A DNA stretch of 64,000 nucleotides. Origin: Flavobacteriales bacterium. Lineage in GTDB: Bacteria > Bacteroidota > Bacteroidia > Flavobacteriales_F > PHOS-HE28. Positions 1 to 9,810 of the stretch are shown here, one piece after another (position 1 is the first letter of the stretch; the number at the start of each line of letters is the position of its first letter). The position numbers were made by a program, and so were the translations under genes. A model generated the notes under the pieces. The model did no database searches and was not told the origin of the DNA. It saw only the letters and a program-made list of their open reading frames with translations. Location: contig CP129489.1 of NCBI GenBank assembly GCA_030584065.1, positions 2,461,497 to 2,525,496 of the forward strand, read 5' to 3'.

Positions 1-863
1 GCGATGGCGTTCTCCACGTTGTGGCGGCCGGGCATCCCCAAGGTCAAGCCCCGGAGCGAATGGCCCTCCGCGATGAGGTCGAAGACATAGAGGCCGTCGC
101 CCACGAAGATGCCCTCCGCCCGTGGCTCACCCGTGCTGCCGATGGCGTAGGTGGTCACCTGCGTGCGGTGGGCGAAGTGCCGGGCGATGCGTTCATGGAC
201 GAGCAGCGGCCCATCGCATTGCACAGCGAACTGGGTGTAGGCCTCGAACATCGCTTCCGGGGTGCCATAGATGTCGAGGTGGTCGGGATCCATGGCGGTG
301 ATGATGCTCTGGGCCGGGCACAGCTTAAGGAAGCTCCGGTCGTACTCATCGGCCTCCACCACGTTGAGCTGGGCATCGTCGTTGAGCAGCACATTGGTGC
401 CGTAGTTGGCGGCAATGCCGCCGAGGAAGGCATTGCAGGGGATCCTTCCTACCGTCAGCAGGTGGGCCAGCATGGTGCTCACGGTGGTCTTGCCATGGGT
501 GCCGGCCACGGCCACCGTGGGCTTGTCCTGCGTCACCAGCCCGAGCACCTCGGCGCGCTTCAGGATGCGCGCCCCCCGCTCCTCCCAGAAGCCCAGGAGC
601 GGGCTGTTGGCGGGAACGGCGGGCGTGCGCACCACCATCACCTCTTCGGGAGGCGCGGTCCGGTACTCCTCCGGGATCAGCTCCGTGCGTTCATTGAACT
701 GCACCTCGATCCCCTCGCTCTGCAGCTGGTTGGTCAGCTCGCTCGGGGTCTTGTCGTAGCCGGCCACCTGCGCTCCCCGGCGGCGGAAGTAGCGCGCCAG
801 GCCGCTCATGCCGATGCCGCCGATGCCGATGAAGAAGAACCGCTTGCCGTCCAGGGTGCTCAT
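1..863 (-). CDS. murC: UDP-N-acetylmuramate--L-alanine ligase (MurC), 3' part missing
   Basis: Cytoplasmic ATP-dependent ligase that adds L-alanine to UDP-MurNAc, the first amino acid of the peptidoglycan stem peptide. About 287 N-terminal residues are present; the family is usually about 450-470 long, so the rest lies beyond base 1. Visible are the N-terminal Rossmann-type motif GIGGIGMSG (residues 13-21) and the Mur ligase P-loop GTHGKTT (121-127), where the His after GT is typical of MurC. The ATG at 863 overlaps the murG stop as ATGA, so translation is probably coupled. Last visible gene of the dcw operon. Confidence 0.97.
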   Translation of the reverse strand, partial: MSTLDGKRFFFIGIGGIGMSGLARYFRRRGAQVAGYDKTPSELTNQLQSEGIEVQFNERTELIPEEYRTAPPEEVMVVRTPAVPANSPLLGFWEERGARILKRAEVLGLVTQDKPTVAVAGTHGKTTVSTMLAHLLTVGRIPCNAFLGGIAANYGTNVLLNDDAQLNVVEADEYDRSFLKLCPAQSIITAMDPDHLDIYGTPEAMFEAYTQFAVQCDGPLLVHERIARHFAHRTQVTTYAIGSTGEPRAEGIFVGDGLYVFDLIAEGHSLRGLTLGMPGRHNVENAI

Positions 864-1978
864 GCGCGTGCCAGTCTGATGACCTCCGCGGCGATGGCCT
901 GCGCCGCATCCGGTTTCGCCATGCCCGCGATGGCCAGCCGCAGGCGATCCAGGGCCCTCTCGTCGCGCAGCAGCTCCAGCGCCTGCGCGCCGAGCCGGCC
1001 CACGGCATCAGCATCGCGCAGCAGCACGGCGGCACCGCGATCGGTGAGGGCCCGGGCGTTGTGGGTCTGATGGTCCTCGGCCGCAGTGGGCAGCGGCACC
1101 AGGATCGCCGGCTTCGCCACGATGGTGAGCTCGCTGACGCTGATCGCGCCGGCGCGGGCCACCACCAGGTCGGCCACGGCATAGGCAAGGTCCATGCGGT
1201 CAACGAACTCATGCACCTTGCAGCGTTCGTAGGATAGCCTATCCACGGCGTCCTGCGCCTGCTTCAGGAAGGGCGTTCCGGTCTGCCACACCACCTGCAG
1301 GCCCGCTTCCTTCCACATGGGCAATGCGGCCTCCACACCACGGTTGATGCCGCGCGCACCAAGGCTGCCACCGGTGATGAATAGGACCGGCGCATCCCCA
1401 TCGAGCCCGAAGTGCTCCAGGCCCCTCGGCCGCTTGCCCTTGAGCCGCACGGTCTCTCCCCGTACAGGGTTTCCGGTGAGCAGCATGCGGTCCCGGGGGA
1501 AATACCGTTCCATGCCGGCATAGGCCACGCAGATGCAATTGGCACGCCGGGCGAGGTGGATGTTCGTCTTGCCCGGGAAGCTGTTCTGCTCCTGGATCAG
1601 CGTGGGCACCGCCATGCGCTGGGCCGCCGCAAGCAGCGGACCGCTCGCATACCCGCCCACGCCGACGGCCACATCCGGCCGGAATCGCTTCAGAAGGGCG
1701 CGCGCCTTCAGCATGCTGCGGAGCAGGCGCCATGGCAGCCCGAGGTTCTTGAGCAGGCTGCCGCGCTGGAAGCCGCGGATGGGCAGGCCCTCGATCTCGA
1801 ACCCGGCGGCCGGCACCTTCGTCATCTCCATCCTGCCTTCAGCGCCCACGAAGAGGAAACGCGCATCCGGCTCGCGTTCGCGCACCGCCTGGGCGATGGC
1901 GATCGCCGGGAAGATGTGCCCCCCGGTGCCGCCGCCGGCGATCATCACCCTAAGCGGTCGCTGTCCGTGGTCGCTCAT
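860..1978 (-). CDS. murG: UDP-GlcNAc--lipid I N-acetylglucosaminyltransferase (MurG)
   Basis: Membrane-associated GT28 glycosyltransferase that converts lipid I to lipid II. The protein is 372 residues, normal for the family. It has the N-terminal glycine loop GGGTGGH (15-21), the central EQNSFPGKTN segment and the GGSLGA motif of the nucleotide-sugar domain. I chose the ATG at 1978 because the glycine loop then sits at the usual distance from the N-terminus; an in-frame start at 2011 would only add a tail. The 5' end overlaps ftsW by 29 bp, and the stop overlaps the murC start by 4 bp. Confidence 0.97.
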   Translation of the reverse strand: MSDHGQRPLRVMIAGGGTGGHIFPAIAIAQAVREREPDARFLFVGAEGRMEMTKVPAAGFEIEGLPIRGFQRGSLLKNLGLPWRLLRSMLKARALLKRFRPDVAVGVGGYASGPLLAAAQRMAVPTLIQEQNSFPGKTNIHLARRANCICVAYAGMERYFPRDRMLLTGNPVRGETVRLKGKRPRGLEHFGLDGDAPVLFITGGSLGARGINRGVEAALPMWKEAGLQVVWQTGTPFLKQAQDAVDRLSYERCKVHEFVDRMDLAYAVADLVVARAGAISVSELTIVAKPAILVPLPTAAEDHQTHNARALTDRGAAVLLRDADAVGRLGAQALELLRDERALDRLRLAIAGMAKPDAAQAIAAEVIRLARA

Positions 1979-3122
1979 CCTTCCTGACGGTTGATTGCTG
2001 CTCGGTGCCACGGCTCACGCTGAGAATGATGCCGATGGCGAGGCAGGTGAACCAGATACTGGTGCCGCCCATGCTCACCAAGGGGAGCGGCTGGCCCGTG
2101 ACCGGCACCAGGTTCACGGCTACAGCCATGTTGATCATGGCCTGCACCACGAGCATGAGCCCGAGGCCCAGGGCGACGAGCGCGCCGAACCGCTTCTCGC
2201 AGCGCTTGGCCACCGCTACCGAACGGTGCAGGAGTATGGTATAGAGCAGGAGAAGCCCCATTCCGCCGAGGATGCTGCCGTACTCCTCCACGATGAACGC
2301 ATAGATCATATCGCTGTAGGGGTGCGGAAGCCAGTTGCGCGATGCCCCGCTGCCCGGCCCATTGGGGAAGAGCCCGCCGGTCGCGATGGCGATCTTGGCA
2401 TGCTCCACCTGGTAGTTCGCATCGGGGTCGGCGGCGCCGGAGCTGAAGGCCTTGAGGCGCGCCGCCCAGGTGGCCATGCGCGGCAGCACGTCGGGGAACG
2501 AGTCGGCGATGAGCAGCAGCAGCGCGAAGGCCGTGATGGCCGATCCGATGAGCAGCGCCAGGTGCTTCAGGGGCACCTGTGCGATGAACATCAGCGTGAC
2601 GCACACGGTGAAGAGCACCGCGGCCGTGCTGAAGTTGGCTGGCAGGATGAGCCCGCAGATCACGCCCACCGGCACCATCAGCTTCAAGGCCACATCGCGC
2701 AGTGTCCACTCGCCCTCGTGCCGCCCCAGCACCCGCGCCAGGTAGGCCACCAGGACGACCTTGGCCAGGTCGCTCGTCTGGAAGCTCTGGTTGATGATGG
2801 GGATGGTGATCCAGCGGCTCGCGTCATTGATGTTGGACCCGAGCAGCAGCGTGAGCAGCAGAAGCCCGGCCGTGACCCAGATGAAGAGCTGAGCCAGCCT
2901 GGAATACACGGCGTACCGGAGCTTGCTGGCGTAGTACATGATGAGCCCCCCGGAACCGAGCATCAGCGCATGCTTGAAGAGGAAGTGGAAGGTGCTGCCA
3001 TCGCGCTTCACCGCCAGGGAGCTGATGGAGCTGTACACCGCCAGCAGGCTGATCACCCCCAGCAAGAGGGCCGTCATCCAGATGGTGCGGTCGCCTTTCA
3101 GCCGGTGCAGGACGGTGTTCAT
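1950..3122 (-). CDS. ftsW: Cell-division lipid II polymerase of the SEDS family (FtsW)
   Basis: 390-residue polytopic inner-membrane protein of the FtsW/RodA/SpoVE family, which polymerises lipid II together with a partner class B PBP at the septum. About ten hydrophobic segments can be read. The conserved C-terminal block MGGTSIWFTCLAIGIIL matches the family signature, and the protein ends in a short basic tail. Its place between murD and murG in a dcw cluster favours FtsW over RodA. Start is ATG; there is a 33-bp gap to the MurD C-domain paralogue upstream. Confidence 0.95.
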   Translation of the reverse strand: MNTVLHRLKGDRTIWMTALLLGVISLLAVYSSISSLAVKRDGSTFHFLFKHALMLGSGGLIMYYASKLRYAVYSRLAQLFIWVTAGLLLLTLLLGSNINDASRWITIPIINQSFQTSDLAKVVLVAYLARVLGRHEGEWTLRDVALKLMVPVGVICGLILPANFSTAAVLFTVCVTLMFIAQVPLKHLALLIGSAITAFALLLLIADSFPDVLPRMATWAARLKAFSSGAADPDANYQVEHAKIAIATGGLFPNGPGSGASRNWLPHPYSDMIYAFIVEEYGSILGGMGLLLLYTILLHRSVAVAKRCEKRFGALVALGLGLMLVVQAMINMAVAVNLVPVTGQPLPLVSMGGTSIWFTCLAIGIILSVSRGTEQQSTVRKDERPRTATA

Positions 3123-3155
3123 GGTGCTTTCGCGTTTCGTTCCGTGGCCTTCGGT

Positions 3156-3653
3156 TCAGAGGTCGCGCACCGCCCGACGGAACTCGGCGCCCCGTTCCTC
3201 ATAGTTGGCGAAGCCGTTGCCGCTCGGGCAGGCCGGGCTGAAGAGGACGGCATCGCCCGCGCAGGCGAGTTCGCGTGCCATGAAAACCGCGGTGCGCAGG
3301 TCATCCGTTCGGTAGAGGTGCGGCGGCAGGCTGTCCTCGGAGCCATCGGCCAGGGGCCCGAAGAGCACCACGGCGCCCACGCGCTCACGCATGAGCTCCT
3401 GCAGGGCACCCTCGCCCATGTCCTCGCTCCATGCGCCTACGATCCAAACGATGCGGCGGTCGATGGTGCCGAGCGACTCCAGCGTGGCGTCGAGGAAGGT
3501 GGCGCGGCTGTCGTTCACGTACAGCACATCGGCCACGCAGGCCACGGCCTCCATGCGGTGCGGGCCCCAGGCCTGCATGGCCGAGAGACGGGCCTCCACC
3601 AATTGCCCCCCGGCGATGCGCAGGTGAGGCTGTCGTTGATCGCGGTCCTCCAT
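3156..3653 (-). CDS. Free-standing MurD C-terminal-domain paralogue
   Basis: 165 residues that align only with the last third of the adjacent MurD, starting in the linker before its C-terminal domain. Shared blocks: VNDSRAT (47-52; MurD has INDSKATN), IVWIVGAWSED against [10 protein letters not shown], and SPACPSGNGF (139-148; MurD has [10 protein letters not shown]) followed by NYEERG. There is no P-loop and no N-terminal UDP-binding domain, so it cannot be a complete ligase. The DSK lysine is Arg here and the GGEDKG lysine is absent, while the Ser and Phe of the SPAC block remain. It lies 12 bp after murD and 33 bp before ftsW. Its role is unknown: a regulatory or scaffold partner of MurD, or a decaying duplicate. 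Confidence 0.85.
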   Translation of the reverse strand: MEDRDQRQPHLRIAGGQLVEARLSAMQAWGPHRMEAVACVADVLYVNDSRATFLDATLESLGTIDRRIVWIVGAWSEDMGEGALQELMRERVGAVVLFGPLADGSEDSLPPHLYRTDDLRTAVFMARELACAGDAVLFSPACPSGNGFANYEERGAEFRRAVRDL

Positions 3654-3665
3654 GATCGGCAGGGG

Positions 3666-5000
3666 TTAGAGGGCCTTGACGGCGGCTTTGAAGCGGCGGC
3701 CGCGGTCCTCGTAGTTCTCGAACAGGTCGAAGCTCGCGCAGGCCGGGCTCAGCAGCACCGCATCGCCCTCCTCGGCCAGGGCATAGGAGGCCTGCACGGC
3801 CTGTTCCGCGCTGGTCGTCTCCACCAGGTCCTTCACCGCGCCTCCGAACGCCTCCTTGATCCGCGCGTTGTCCTTGCCCAGGCAGACGATGGCCTTCACC
3901 TTCTCCTTCACGAGCGGGACGAGCTGGGCGTAGTCATTGCCCTTGTCCTCGCCACCCACGATCCAGATCACCGGCCTGCGCATGCTCTCCAGTGCATACC
4001 AGGCGCTGTTCACATTGGTGGCCTTGCTGTCGTTGATGAACTCCACGCCATTGACCATTCCGGCTCGCTCCAGGCGGTGCTCCACGTTCTGGAAATCGCT
4101 CAGGCTCTCGCGCACGGCATCGTTGCGGATGTCGAGGATGCGGGCGGCGATGCCCGCGGCCATGCTGTTGTACACATTGTGCCTGCCTTGAAGCGCGAGT
4201 TCCTGAATGCTCATATCGAAGGTGGTTTGGTTGGTGTTGATGCGCAGGCGGTCGCCGATGAGGCAAGCGCCCTGCGGAAGGGTGCGTTCGATGGAGAAGG
4301 GCCAGCGGCGGGGGCGCACGGCATGGCCATCGAGCCACGCGGCGATCACGGGGTCGTCGGCGCCATGGATGAAGTGGTCGTCCTCGCCCTGGTTGAGGAG
4401 GATGCGGAACTTGCTCTCCACGTAGCGCTCCATCCGGTACTCGTAGCGGTCCAGGTGGTCCGGCGTGATGTTGAGCAGCATGGCCACATGGGGCCTGAAG
4501 TCACGGATGCCGTCGAGCTGGAAGCTGCTGAGCTCGACCACGTACCAATCGTGGTCGCGCTCGGCCACCAGGCCTGCGAAGGAGGCGCCCACATTGCCGC
4601 CCAATGCGGCATCGACCCCGGCGCGCTGCAGGATGTGGTGGGTGAGCAGCGTGGTGGTGGTCTTGCCGTTGCTTCCGGTGATGGCGATGATCCGACCCTT
4701 GCAGTAGCGATGCGCCAGCTCCACCTCGCTGATCACGGGTATGCCCTGCACGCGCGCTGCGCGGACCAACGCCGCCGTGTCGGGTATGCCGGGGCTCTTC
4801 ACGATCTCGTCGGCCTCCAGGACGCGTGCCGCGGTGTGGCCGCCTTCCTCGAAGCGGACGCCCATGGCCACGAGCGCCTCGCGGTATGGCCGCTTGATAG
4901 CGCCGGCATCGCTCACGAAGACGTCGAGGCCTCGCTGAAGCGCCAGCTTCGCCGCGCCTACGCCGCTCTCCTGCGCCCCCAGCACCACGATCCTCTTCAT
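3666..5000 (-). CDS. murD: UDP-N-acetylmuramoyl-L-alanine--D-glutamate ligase (MurD)
   Basis: Cytoplasmic Mur ligase that adds D-glutamate to UDP-MurNAc-L-Ala. 444 residues, the expected size. N-terminal domain with [13 protein letters not shown], central ATPase domain with P-loop TGSNGKTT (108-115), and C-terminal domain with NDSKATN, GGEDKG and [10 protein letters not shown]. Start ATG at 5000 overlaps the mraY stop (ATGA). The frame stays open further upstream, but that stretch is antisense to nothing and parallel to mraY coding, so I rejected the longer version. Confidence 0.97.
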   Translation of the reverse strand: MKRIVVLGAQESGVGAAKLALQRGLDVFVSDAGAIKRPYREALVAMGVRFEEGGHTAARVLEADEIVKSPGIPDTAALVRAARVQGIPVISEVELAHRYCKGRIIAITGSNGKTTTTLLTHHILQRAGVDAALGGNVGASFAGLVAERDHDWYVVELSSFQLDGIRDFRPHVAMLLNITPDHLDRYEYRMERYVESKFRILLNQGEDDHFIHGADDPVIAAWLDGHAVRPRRWPFSIERTLPQGACLIGDRLRINTNQTTFDMSIQELALQGRHNVYNSMAAGIAARILDIRNDAVRESLSDFQNVEHRLERAGMVNGVEFINDSKATNVNSAWYALESMRRPVIWIVGGEDKGNDYAQLVPLVKEKVKAIVCLGKDNARIKEAFGGAVKDLVETTSAEQAVQASYALAEEGDAVLLSPACASFDLFENYEDRGRRFKAAVKAL

Positions 5001-6244
5001 CGCAGCTTCAGGGTTACGATGGAGGCTACGGCGAGCATGATGCCCACGATCCAGAAGCGCGATACGATCTTGCTCTCGTGGATGCCCTTCTTCTGGAAGT
5101 GGTGGTGCAGCGGCGACATCAGGAAGATCCGCCGGCCCTCCCCGTACTTCCGCTTCGTCCACTTGAAGTACGACACTTGCATCACCACGCTCAGGTTCTC
5201 CACCAGGAAGACCCCGCAGAGCAGGGGGATGAGCAGCTCCTTCCGCACGAGGATCGCCAGCGTTGCGATGATCCCGCCGAGCGCCAGGCTGCCGGTATCG
5301 CCCATGAAGACCTGCGCCGGATAGGCGTTGTACCAGAGGAACCCGATGCATGCGCCGAGCAGCGCGCCGATGAACACCGCCAGCTCGCCAGAGCCGGGGA
5401 TGTACATGATATCCAGGTACTCTGAGAAGATGATGTTGCCGCTCACGTAGGCAAGGACCCCCAACGTGAGCACCATGATGGCGCTGGTACCCGTGGCCAG
5501 GCCATCGAGCCCGTCGGTGATGTTGGCGCCGTTGCTGACCGCGGTGATGATGAAGATGACCACCGCGATGTAGATGAGCCAGGTGTATCCGCGCGCCTCG
5601 GGGCCGAAGGGCTTCAGCAGCGACGAATAGTTGAACTCATTGCCCTTCACGAAGGGGATGGTGGTGTTCGGCGACTTGCGGTCCAGCATCCAGTGCACGG
5701 TGCCGTCCTCCTCCGTGATGGTGTGCAGCGACGCGGGATCGAGCTGGTCGGCGAGCACCTCGGGGATCTCCACGCGCGTGCGGATGTCCGGATGGAAGTA
5801 CACCGTGGCGCCGACGATGAGGCCGAGGCCGACCTGACCCACCACCTTGAACCTGCCTGCCAGGCCGCGTTTGTCCTTCTTGAAGACCTTGATGTAGTCG
5901 TCGAGGAAGCCGATGAGGCCCATCCAGACGGTGCTCACCAGCAGCAGGATGATGTAGATGTTGGTGAGCTTGGCGAAGAGCAGCGTGGGGATGATCGTGG
6001 CGGAGAGGATGATGAGGCCGCCCATCGTGGGCGTGCCCTGCTTGCTCAGCTGGCCCTCGAGGCCGAGGTCGCGCACGGTCTCGCCCACCTGCATCCGGCG
6101 CAGCAGACGGATGATGCCCTTGCCGAACCAGAGCGAGATGAGCAGCGATGCGAACACGGCCAGGGCAGCGCGGAACGAGATGTAGCCGAACGCGCCCGAG
6201 CCGGGCAGGCTGTAGCCGATGCTGTCGAAGAGGTGGTAGAGCAT
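4997..6244 (-). CDS. mraY: Phospho-MurNAc-pentapeptide transferase (MraY)
   Basis: Inner-membrane enzyme that moves phospho-MurNAc-pentapeptide from UDP to undecaprenyl phosphate, making lipid I. It has the catalytic block FLDDYIKV (Asp 115/116), the [13 protein letters not shown] motif, [12 protein letters not shown], and the His-rich loop [10 protein letters not shown]. At 415 residues it is longer than the roughly 360 of E. coli MraY because of a soluble insertion at about residues 155-215, which I recall as usual in Bacteroidota. ATG at 6244 directly abuts the murE stop; the 3' end overlaps murD by 4 bp. Confidence 0.97.
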   Translation of the reverse strand: MLYHLFDSIGYSLPGSGAFGYISFRAALAVFASLLISLWFGKGIIRLLRRMQVGETVRDLGLEGQLSKQGTPTMGGLIILSATIIPTLLFAKLTNIYIILLLVSTVWMGLIGFLDDYIKVFKKDKRGLAGRFKVVGQVGLGLIVGATVYFHPDIRTRVEIPEVLADQLDPASLHTITEEDGTVHWMLDRKSPNTTIPFVKGNEFNYSSLLKPFGPEARGYTWLIYIAVVIFIITAVSNGANITDGLDGLATGTSAIMVLTLGVLAYVSGNIIFSEYLDIMYIPGSGELAVFIGALLGACIGFLWYNAYPAQVFMGDTGSLALGGIIATLAILVRKELLIPLLCGVFLVENLSVVMQVSYFKWTKRKYGEGRRIFLMSPLHHHFQKKGIHESKIVSRFWIVGIMLAVASIVTLKLR

Positions 6245-7708
6245 CTACTTGTGCAGCAGTTCGAGGGTTTCCTTCAGCACGGCGGCATCGTCGAAAGGGT
6301 GCTTCACCCCCATGATCTCCTGGTAGGTCTCATGGCCCTTCCCCGCCAGGAGCACCACGTCGCCTGGGCGCGCCATGCCCACGGCCTGCCGGATCGCCTC
6401 GCGCCGGTCGGCGTTCACGAACACCCGCCCCTGGTCGCCGGCGGGCACGCCCGCCCGCATCCCTTCGATGATGGACATGGGCTCCTCGCTGCGGGGATTG
6501 TCGCTGGTGAGCACGACGACGGCGCTGAGCGCGGCGGCGATGCGCGCCATCTCCGGCCGCTTGGCGCGGTCGCGGTCGCCGCCGCAGCCCACCACGGTGA
6601 TCACGCGCTCATCACCGCCGCATACGGCGTTGATGGTCTCCAGCACGTTGCGGAGCGCATCGGGGGTGTGGGCGTAATCGACGATGCCCAGCGCACCGGA
6701 GGGCCCGCGCACCACCTGGAAGCGGCCGCGCGGCGGCTCAAGGTCGCTCAAGGCGGTGAGCACGTCGAGCGGCTTCTGCCCCAGTAGCAGCGCCGTGCTG
6801 TATACGGCCAGCAGGTTGCTCGCGTTGAACTCCCCCACGAGCCGCGCATACAGGTCGTGACCGTCCACGTTGAGGTGCAGTCCGGTGAGCTGGTTCTCGA
6901 TGATGCGCGCATGGTGGTCCGCGAGGCTCCGCACGGCATAGGAGCGCTTGGCGGCGCGCGTGTTCTGCACCATCACCGCGCTGTTGGGATCATCGGCGTT
7001 CACCAGCGCGAAGGCGGTCGAGGGCAGGCCGTCGAAGAAGCGCTTCTTGGCTTTGATGTACTCGGCGAACGTGCCGTGATAGTCGAGATGGTCGTGCGTG
7101 ATGTTGGTGAAGACCCCGCCCGCGAAGCGGAGCCCGGTGACCCGATGCTGCACCACGCTGTGGCTGCTCACCTCCATGAAGCAGTGCGTGACGCCGGCTT
7201 CAACCATGGCCGCCAGCAGCTCGTTCAGCTGGACGGCATCGGGCGTGGTATGCGTGCTGGGAATGGCTTTCTGCCCGATCCTCGTCTCCACCGTGCTGAT
7301 GAGGCCGCACTTGGTGCCCAGCGCGCGGAAAAGACGGAAGAGCAGCGTGGCCACGCTGGTCTTGCCGTTGGTGCCCGTGATGCCGATGAGGCTCAGGCGC
7401 TTGCTGGGGTGGTCGTGGAAGTTGGCGGCCACGAGCCCCAGGGCCTCGGCCGCGTCCTTCACGCGCACATAGGCCACTCCATCGGCGAACCGCTCGGGCA
7501 TGCGCTCGCAGAGGATGGCGCTGGCGCCGGCGGCAACCGCCTTCTCGATGAAATCATGGCCATCGGCCCGGGTGCCCGGCACGGCCACGAATGCGGTCAA
7601 GGGCTTCACGGCACGGCTGTCGAAGGCGACCTGCTCGATGGCCGTGTTGGTGCTGCCCTCCACCTGCTCGATGGGGACGCCGTAGAGGATGTCCTTCAGC
7701 AGCTTCAT
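6245..7708 (-). CDS. murE: UDP-MurNAc-L-Ala-D-Glu--2,6-diaminopimelate ligase (MurE)
   Basis: Cytoplasmic Mur ligase that adds the third stem-peptide residue. 487 residues. P-loop TGTNGKT at 111-117, central HDHLDYHGT block, and the motif SDNPRSEEP in the C-terminal domain. DNPR is the known signature for meso-diaminopimelate rather than lysine, so the wall should be DAP-type as in other Gram-negative bacteria. The ATG at 7708 overlaps the upstream PBP stop (ATGA). Confidence 0.97.
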   Translation of the reverse strand: MKLLKDILYGVPIEQVEGSTNTAIEQVAFDSRAVKPLTAFVAVPGTRADGHDFIEKAVAAGASAILCERMPERFADGVAYVRVKDAAEALGLVAANFHDHPSKRLSLIGITGTNGKTSVATLLFRLFRALGTKCGLISTVETRIGQKAIPSTHTTPDAVQLNELLAAMVEAGVTHCFMEVSSHSVVQHRVTGLRFAGGVFTNITHDHLDYHGTFAEYIKAKKRFFDGLPSTAFALVNADDPNSAVMVQNTRAAKRSYAVRSLADHHARIIENQLTGLHLNVDGHDLYARLVGEFNASNLLAVYSTALLLGQKPLDVLTALSDLEPPRGRFQVVRGPSGALGIVDYAHTPDALRNVLETINAVCGGDERVITVVGCGGDRDRAKRPEMARIAAALSAVVVLTSDNPRSEEPMSIIEGMRAGVPAGDQGRVFVNADRREAIRQAVGMARPGDVVLLAGKGHETYQEIMGVKHPFDDAAVLKETLELLHK

Positions 7709-9810
7709 GCCAGCTCGATGAGTATGGTGGCGCCATCGGCGGCGCGCGTGCCCGGCGGGAGCGATTGCCGCTTCACCATGCCGCTTCCCATCACCCGGAC
7801 GCGCAGCCCGCGGTTCTCCAGGATGTAGAGCGCATCGCGCAGGCCCATGCCCAGCACGTTCGGCACGAGCCCGCTGCCATCGGTGGCGATCGCGCGCGGC
7901 CGGGCCGTCACCGCGGAATCACCGGCCTCGGTGGTCACCCACTCGGATTCGCCCTCGAGGCGGAAGGGTACGCCCAGGCCCGCCATCGCCGCGCTGAGGT
8001 CGGCAGCGCGCCCGCTCATGCTCACCGGTGTGCGCGGACCGCTGAGGTCCGCCAGCGGCCGCTCCTGCTGCAGCTCCAGCCGGTTGCTGTAGATCTTGTC
8101 GGCGATGGCCTGGAAGATGGGACCCGCCACGATGTTCCCGTAGTAACCGCTCATGGTTGGGCCATTCACCACCACGATGCAGCTGTACTTGGGCGCGTCG
8201 GCGGGGAAGTAGCCGGCGAAGGAGGCCTGGTAGCTGAGGCCGTGCTGCTTGTAGCTGCCATTGCGGGCCACCTGTGCCGTGCCCGTCTTGCCGGCGATGG
8301 CGAAGTGCGCGCTGCGCAGGTTTGTCGCGGTGCCGCTGTCCACCACGCCCTGCAGCAGCTCGCGAACCGTGGCGAGCGTGCGATCCGAGCAGATGCGCTC
8401 GTTGAGGACGCGGGGCTCGAACTCCTCCACCGTGCGTCCGTTGCGCGATACGCGGGTGACGAGCTGCGGCTGCATCATGCGGCCATTGTTGGCCACCGCG
8501 TTGTAGAAGGTGAGCATCTGCAGGGGCGTCAGCGCCACCTCGTAGCCGATGCTCATCCATGGAAGGCTGATGCCGCTCCAGCCCTTCTCGCCGGGGCCAC
8601 GCAGGGTGGGGACCGCCTCACCGGGGATCATCACGCCGGTGGGCTCATGGAGGCGCATGCGCCTGAGCCCTTCGATGAACCGCTTGGGTTCCTTGCCATA
8701 GGCCTTGTGCACGGCCAGGCTCACACCGGTGTTGAGCGAGAGCTCGAAGGCGCGGCGCACCGTCACCTTGCGGTGCTTGCCGGGGTGGGAGTCCTTCATC
8801 TGCTGGCGGTGGTATTCCACCACGCCCCACCTCGTGTCCACCGTGTCGGTGACGTTGATGAGGCCCTCGTCCAGGCCCACCATGAGGGCCGGCAGCTTGA
8901 AGGTGGAGCCGGGCTCCGTGGCCTGCGCCACCGCGTAGTTCAGCGCCTCCACGTAGGTGCTGTCCTCGGTGCGCGTGAGGTTGCTGATGGCCTTGATGCG
9001 GCCGGTGGCCACCTCCATCACCACCACGCAACCGTACTGCGCGCCATGGTGGTGCAGCTGGCGCTCCAGCTCCGCATCGGCCACGTCCTGCAGGTTGATA
9101 TCGATGGTGGTGTGGATGTCCGTGCCCGGCTCGGGATCCACGCCCTCGCCATCGATCGGCATCCAGGTTCCGCCGGCGAGGCGGCGCTCGAGGCGGCGGC
9201 CGGTGCGGCCCTTAAGCCAGGGATCGAAGCCCGCCTCGAGGCCCACCGCGCTGCTGTCGCGCAGCACATAGCCCACGGAGCGGGCGGCCAGCCGGCCGAA
9301 CGGCCGCGCGCGGACCAGGCGCTTCTCCGTGACCAGTCCGCTCTTGTAGCGCCCCTCACGGTAGAGCGGGAAGCGACGGAGCGCCTGCACCTGCGTGTGG
9401 CTCGCCCGGCGCTTCACCAGGTGGTACCGTTCGCGCCGCTTGCGGGCATCGACCAGGTCGCGCTTGTACTCGGCCGCCGTGCGGTCCTTGAACAGGTCGG
9501 CCAGGTGCCAGGCCAGCGAGTCGATGGCGGTGGCGAAATGCTCATCGGTGAGCGCTTCGGGCACCATGTCCATGCGCACATCGTACTCCGGCACACTCGT
9601 GGCAAGCAGCCGGCCGTCCTCGCTGAAGATGTGGCCTCGCTCGGGCTGCACCGTGCGCCAGGCAGTGCTCACATGCTCGGCCTTGGCCCGCCAGCGCTCG
9701 CCCTCCACCAGCTGGATACGGAAGAGCTGCACGGCGATGGCGAGGGCGAAGAGCACCACGCCCAGGTACACCGCACCCGCCCGCATCACCAATTGCCTAT
9801 TGTCGCTCAT
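7705..9810 (-). CDS. ftsI: Class B penicillin-binding protein with C-terminal PASTA domain (FtsI/PBP3-like)
   Basis: Septal peptidoglycan transpeptidase, 701 residues. One N-terminal membrane anchor (about 10-32), then the dimerisation domain and the transpeptidase domain with all three active-site motifs: STFK (302-305, nucleophile Ser302), SLN (358-360) and KTG (508-510). The last 60 residues form one PASTA-like domain (VPNVLGMGLRDALYILE), which is absent from E. coli FtsI but common in Bacteroidota and Gram-positive homologues. It sits in the dcw cluster after the FtsL-like gene, which supports a division role with FtsW. ATGA overlaps at both ends. Confidence 0.96.
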   Translation of the reverse strand: MSDNRQLVMRAGAVYLGVVLFALAIAVQLFRIQLVEGERWRAKAEHVSTAWRTVQPERGHIFSEDGRLLATSVPEYDVRMDMVPEALTDEHFATAIDSLAWHLADLFKDRTAAEYKRDLVDARKRRERYHLVKRRASHTQVQALRRFPLYREGRYKSGLVTEKRLVRARPFGRLAARSVGYVLRDSSAVGLEAGFDPWLKGRTGRRLERRLAGGTWMPIDGEGVDPEPGTDIHTTIDINLQDVADAELERQLHHHGAQYGCVVVMEVATGRIKAISNLTRTEDSTYVEALNYAVAQATEPGSTFKLPALMVGLDEGLINVTDTVDTRWGVVEYHRQQMKDSHPGKHRKVTVRRAFELSLNTGVSLAVHKAYGKEPKRFIEGLRRMRLHEPTGVMIPGEAVPTLRGPGEKGWSGISLPWMSIGYEVALTPLQMLTFYNAVANNGRMMQPQLVTRVSRNGRTVEEFEPRVLNERICSDRTLATVRELLQGVVDSGTATNLRSAHFAIAGKTGTAQVARNGSYKQHGLSYQASFAGYFPADAPKYSCIVVVNGPTMSGYYGNIVAGPIFQAIADKIYSNRLELQQERPLADLSGPRTPVSMSGRAADLSAAMAGLGVPFRLEGESEWVTTEAGDSAVTARPRAIATDGSGLVPNVLGMGLRDALYILENRGLRVRVMGSGMVKRQSLPPGTRAADGATILIELA

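Noticed and set aside
1995-5324. A plus-strand open frame of about 1,100 codons opposite ftsW, murG and murD
   Set aside because: It is antisense to four well-recognised genes, has a His/Ala/Arg-biased shadow composition and matches no family. Long antisense frames are expected at this GC content.
5001-5351. N-terminal extension of MurD into the mraY region
   Set aside because: The extension is the shadow frame of mraY; the MurD N-terminus ([10 protein letters not shown]) begins exactly at 5000 with an ATGA overlap.
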